Below are positions 60,361-64,000 of a stretch of DNA of 64,000 bases, piece by piece. A model generated the notes under the pieces. The model was not told the origin of the DNA. It made no database searches and saw only the letters and a program-made list of their open reading frames with translations. The translations under genes and the position numbers were made by a program. Source of the stretch: Cephalopachus bancanus (taxonomy: Eukaryota; Chordata; Mammalia; Primates; Tarsiidae); assembly GCA_027257055.1 (NCBI GenBank), contig JAPVLO010000056.1, positions 124,001-188,000 of the forward strand, given 5' to 3'. Position 1 is the first letter of the stretch, and each line of letters opens with the position of its first letter.

Positions 60361-60720
60361 TTGCTTAAATGGCAGGTTTAGTTAAATTGTCAGCCAATTG
60401 ATTACCCTCATGCAGAGGTCCCAGAAGGCCGGAATGAGATCTGACATGGCCAACGAAATATTGCTGTTTTTTTTTTTTTAAACACAAATCAATTGTTGCA
60501 GTTGTATAAGCAATTCCAAAATTGTGGTTTTACTAACAGGAATAGTTGCTGTCTCAATATGAGGAAACGGTCCTTGAACATAATGAGAATCAGTATATAA
60601 GTTAAATCTCTTGTCTTTTAGAGCAGTAAAGGCATATAAGATGACTCTTAATTTTGTTTTTTGTGTTGAAGTCTCTGAAGTATTTAAACATGAGGTTTGT
60701 CATTAATTACTGCCACTGCT
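60361..60720 (-). pseudogene. Class II ERV RNase H remnant
   Basis: DSHYVQGPFPHIETATIPVS and, toward the end, GHVRSHSGLLGPLHEGNQLA and DNLTKPAI fit retroviral RNase H of the betaretrovirus type. A poly-T run (60466-60480) lies within the region on the plus strand. Broken by stops. Confidence 0.82.
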
Positions 60721-61335
60721 TTACCATAGAAGAACCATCAGTAAAAAACCAATACTGCTCTCTCTCGAGGGGACTAAGGAACATGTATGAGGAATAATTA
60801 TAGGATTACATTTCACAAACTGCAACAATGGATTTCTAGATAAATGAAACAAAATTTGTCTTCTAAAATCAATTAAAGCCATTTGCCAATTATCATTAGT
60901 TTGTAACAAGGTTTGAAACTGAGTTTTGTCAAATGGGATGATGATATTATCCACATCTTTTTCAAGCAATTTCACACTTTTCTGTCTTTCTTTGATTATT
61001 AGCAAAGCTATTAAGTATGGACAAGATGTTAAAACTTTTTTAGAGGTAACGGGTAAATGTAGCCACTCCATAGCTCTTTCCTGCCACAAGCACCCTATTG
61101 GGGTATGAAAAGTAGCCAACACAATTAATTTTCATGGCAAATCATAATTTACTCTTTTTACCCTTTGGGACTTAATGGCCTTTTTCATGAGAGTTAAGGC
61201 CTGTTTTGTCTCGGGTATTAAGACTCTTTTAGAAGTGGGGGAGGGATCTCCCTGCAGTATATTGAAAAGAGGCTTTAAATCTGCAGTAGTAATATGTAAA
61301 TAAGGTCTCCAAGATAAGTAAAGGGCGAGAGTATA
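60721..61335 (-). pseudogene. Class II ERV reverse transcriptase (thumb/connection) remnant
   Basis: RPYLHITTADLKPLFNILQG (61132-61330), then KKAIKSQRVKRVNYDLP, and HTPIGCLWQERAMEWLHLPV (61122-60980) with DNIIIPFDKTQFQTLLQ. These match the HML/MMTV-like pol region after the polymerase active site. Resemblance stops abruptly at about 61335, where a hydrophobic, unrelated stretch begins. Confidence 0.85.
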
Positions 61336-62516
61336 GGCAAAAATTATTAAGCAAAGGATGATGAAAAAAGTTACTATCCCAAAAAACAATGTTGGAAAAG
61401 TGAAAGTTTTGTAAATTGTATGTATTCATTTAAATTATCTATAGCTGTACTTTAGCAAAGTTTGAAGAAAGAAAAATTGAAAACATTAGAGACATGTAGT
61501 TAGGTTGTAGCTTAAATTAGAATTTAAAACAGGTAAACATTGGCAAGAGAAAACAGTTTTTTTTGTTTTTATCATAGGTCTGATATACTTTTACAACAGT
61601 TGATATGCTAGAGGGTGAAGCCTAGGTTATTTCATTTTTTTTGTTGTTGGATAGTAATCTTTGTGTCTGGAAGGAGATTTTAAAGTTTAGCAATTTGGCA
61701 GGCTGTTAGTGAAATTAATTTACTTGGCCTTTAGGCAATTTAGAAGGGGTGGGGTAGGTGTGGTTTCTGGAGCTTGTTTTTTATCTCACCCTAGAGAGAC
61801 TGAATCAAGAACTTGAAGAGTTTAAGTACCAAAGTTTTTAAAAGCATGTTATAACACAAAATCACAGTAGTTATTGTAAAAGTTATTTATTTAGCTAAAA
61901 TGATAGTCCAAAGATTTTGAAAAGAAAAAAAAATCTCGTTTTTTGTAACAAAGACACCTGGGGAGGAAAAAAAAAAACAAAAAAACTCACTCTTTTGTAA
62001 CAAAAGACGGTTTTCATCACATTTGCTTAATAATTGAATTTTGGCTCTTTTTTCCCCACTCTGTTGTTTAAAGAAGAAAATTCTTTTGGAGACTGTTAAT
62101 TAAGAAGATCATGTTTTGGCCTTCGAGTAGAATGTTGGCCTAGCATTAGTGTACTTGATATTAATAAATTTATTGAACCTTTTTTGTAGCCTTGAGTGTT
62201 TACAGAATTTCTTTCACCTTTTTTTTTATTAACTTTTACCTACCGTGTTTGACATATTTATACCATTTTTTGAACCTTTTATTTTTGTTTTATACTTTCC
62301 CTAAATAACCAGAACAAAAATGTACCATGTAAAATTCTTTTTTATACAATTATTTCTCTTTTCTTTATTCTTTTTTTTTTTTCCAAAAACATACCTCATA
62401 CTAACAACTTTTTTTATACTTTTTCTAACCTCAGAGCTTTAACCAAAGCAGTAAGTTTATATGCCGTGGAAGGATTTAGATAAGGTTTAATGTAGAACTA
62501 TTAGGGAAATTTAAAG
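61336..62516 (-). other. AT-rich degraded ERV-like region
   Basis: No clear frame. A fragment near 62440-62500 (STAYKLTALVKALRLEKV) resembles the start of a gammaretroviral RNase H segment. A hydrophobic run FFIILCLIIFAYTLAL lies at 61330-61380. Several A/T runs. Probably class I proviral remains with large deletions, but not assignable in detail. Confidence 0.45.
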
Positions 62517-62798
62517 CTAAACAAAAGGCACCCAAAAGGCGCAGTGGTGAGGGCAAAGAATAATATGAGTATTAATTTTGTTTAGAATGTCCCTTTTCAA
62601 TAATGGAGTTAAACACTTTGGCATAACAAGGTGGGAATGTTGAAATATTTTATCTCCCAGAACACATGGAAGTAACAGCATAGTGAGGGGCCTGGATAAA
62701 ATGCCATGCACCCTCGCAACCGAAAGGGGTGAAGGAAGGAGTGGACCGAGAAATTTAAGCAGAGCTGAACATGCGGCTTTTGCCAAAGCGGCAGACAA
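62517..62798 (-). pseudogene. Class I ERV protease-region remnant
   Basis: HSHLVMPKCLTPLLKRDILN and KINTHIIL resemble the segment after the active site of gammaretrovirus-like proteases (HERV-E/HERV-I type, consensus PLLGRDLL). The catalytic DTG part is not seen. Different in type from the class II pol downstream. Confidence 0.75.
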
Positions 62799-62799
62799 A

Positions 62800-63570
62800 A
62801 ACTGAAACGCTTCCTGCTTATGTTTGTCGTCCTGTATTTTTTTCTCCTCCTGTTAAAAACTTTAAAGGCCTGTCCAATAGTTACAGTTGAGGGATTTGTG
62901 AACACTTTTCTAATTTTTGGAGTTTGCACCAGTGTTGACAGAGATAAAATACATAGCCAAAAGAACTTGTCCCTCCAGAGAGTTTAAATTAATATTAGTA
63001 AACTGTTGCAATGTCTCAGAGAGGTGACTTGGAAACATTGTTGAATTTTCATTTGGTTTTTGCAAAACCTCTTTTACGTTGTCACCCTTTTTATAGTTAG
63101 TTAACAGGATTCATTTATATGATTTCTTTATTTTTATCTGGGAAGAAGGTTGATATAGTCTCAGTTTAGATATAACTTGAGAGAAATTTATCATAAGAAA
63201 ACAACAAAAGAATTTTTAACATCCTTTTGTCCCAGCCACCCCTTTGAGAAGAGAATGGGCTTTCCAAGTACATGTGGGGGCGAGGGGGGGTGAGAAGTCT
63301 GGAGGCTTGGGTTAGGTACCGTGGCCTTTGGCACGTGCCCCTTTTCTGAGGTAAAAGAGAAAGACTGGAGGCTGGGGTCAGGTGTCATGGCCTTTTCATC
63401 TGCCCCTTCTCTGAAGGTAAAAGAGAAAGACTGAAGGTCAGGGCTAGGCACCATGGCCGTAGACGCCAGCCCTTTCTTCCCAGATAAAGGTAGAGGGAAC
63501 AGATTACAAGAAACAGGAGTAGTAGGGAAAGCAGGAATTGGAGTTGTAGGAGGTATAGGAGAGGACAAAG
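62800..63570 (-). pseudogene. Class I ERV gag remnant
   Basis: Pro/Ser-rich stretch at 63191-63568 (PIPPTTPIPAFPTTP with repeated PDLQSFSF / PSLQSFSF units), then a capsid end at about 62940-63095 with LEGQVLLAMYFIS and, near 62860, AFKVFNR. This is the usual order of a gammaretroviral gag. Frames change between pieces and stops are present. Confidence 0.72.
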
Positions 63571-64000
63571 GAGGTGAAAACCTTTTTTATTTTGTTTATG
63601 TTTTTAGAAAACTCAGAATTTGCCTTGAACACTTGCAATTTATATTTTAAAGGAGAATATCAAAACAGACAACTAATAAAGTTAACTCTTGGGTTAAATG
63701 CCAAAAAAAATTGTGTTGTGGGATGCAATTTTGAAGGCACTCTTACCATTGGAAAACATGATCCTCCTGAATTAGGTAAGAGGGCATAGTTTTAATGACT
63801 ACCCTATTATGTTTTAGTCTTTTAAACTTTAAATGGTGACATGTACCCTGGAGGGTCTCGTTGAAATGTAGATTTTGATACAGTGGGTCTGATTCAGTGG
63901 ACCCAGGCCATGTACAAAGGATCAGAAATGAGACTATTTCTGACTTTTTAATATTTTTAACAATTTCCCAGGTGATGCCCAAGCTGTTGATCTGTAAACC
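63571..64000 (-). other. Probable continuation of class I ERV, unassigned
   Basis: An open stretch at 63743-63982 (MGITWEIVKNIKKSEI) could be the decayed 5' part of gag, but I see no firm match. The element runs past the window edge. Confidence 0.3.

Overview
This is primate genomic DNA. It holds Alu, MIR, L2 and L1 repeats, split genes with GT-AG introns, and no bacterial-type gene arrangement. Two protein-coding genes are recognisable in opposite orientation. TTC22 (tetratricopeptide repeat protein 22) lies on the minus strand: seven coding exons between 31037 and about 8489. LEXM (also called CIMAP2; ciliary microtubule-associated / lymphocyte expansion molecule) lies on the plus strand: nine coding exons from 35547 to 47394, with its last exon or exons beyond the window. 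Their 5' ends are about 4.5 kb apart, and each starts in a GC-rich, CpG-rich block. This divergent order matches human 1p32.3.

Layout: 1-8.4 kb is repeat-rich flank beyond the 3' end of TTC22. 8.4-31.2 kb is TTC22, whose first intron (16.09-30.47 kb) contains a long inverted repeat and two minisatellites. 31.2-35.4 kb is intergenic with an old L1 fragment. 35.4-47.4 kb is LEXM, with a small set of local duplications in introns 1 and 4. 47.4-50.3 kb is repeats and T-rich DNA. 50.35-55.59 kb is one internally deleted L1 on the minus strand. 57.08 kb to the window end is endogenous retrovirus on the minus strand: a 3' LTR, class II (betaretrovirus-like) env, integrase, RNase H and reverse transcriptase, followed by class I (gammaretrovirus-like) protease and gag. 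All of the retroviral reading frames are broken.

The most informative non-genic signal is the Alu content. About 19 Alu copies share one set of derived changes that ordinary AluJ, AluS and AluY do not have. Most of the edges I inspected carry their own target-site duplications, and the copies form a stepwise series from older to younger. I saw no typical AluS or AluY copy in 64 kb; the other Alus are old AluJ-like ones. My inference is that the source is a primate outside the monkeys and apes in which this AluJ-derived family was the active one. A tarsier is the best guess, because the lemur/galago AluL signature is also absent. A region-restricted family in an anthropoid genome is the alternative.

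Both genes carry one apparent single-base deletion in an otherwise intact exon (TTC22 exon 7 near 8608-8613, LEXM exon 4 near 37185-37187). All splice sites and all other exon phases fit, so draft-assembly indels are at least as likely as real gene loss. A near-consensus RFX X-box lies 66 bases upstream of the LEXM start codon, which fits a ciliary gene.
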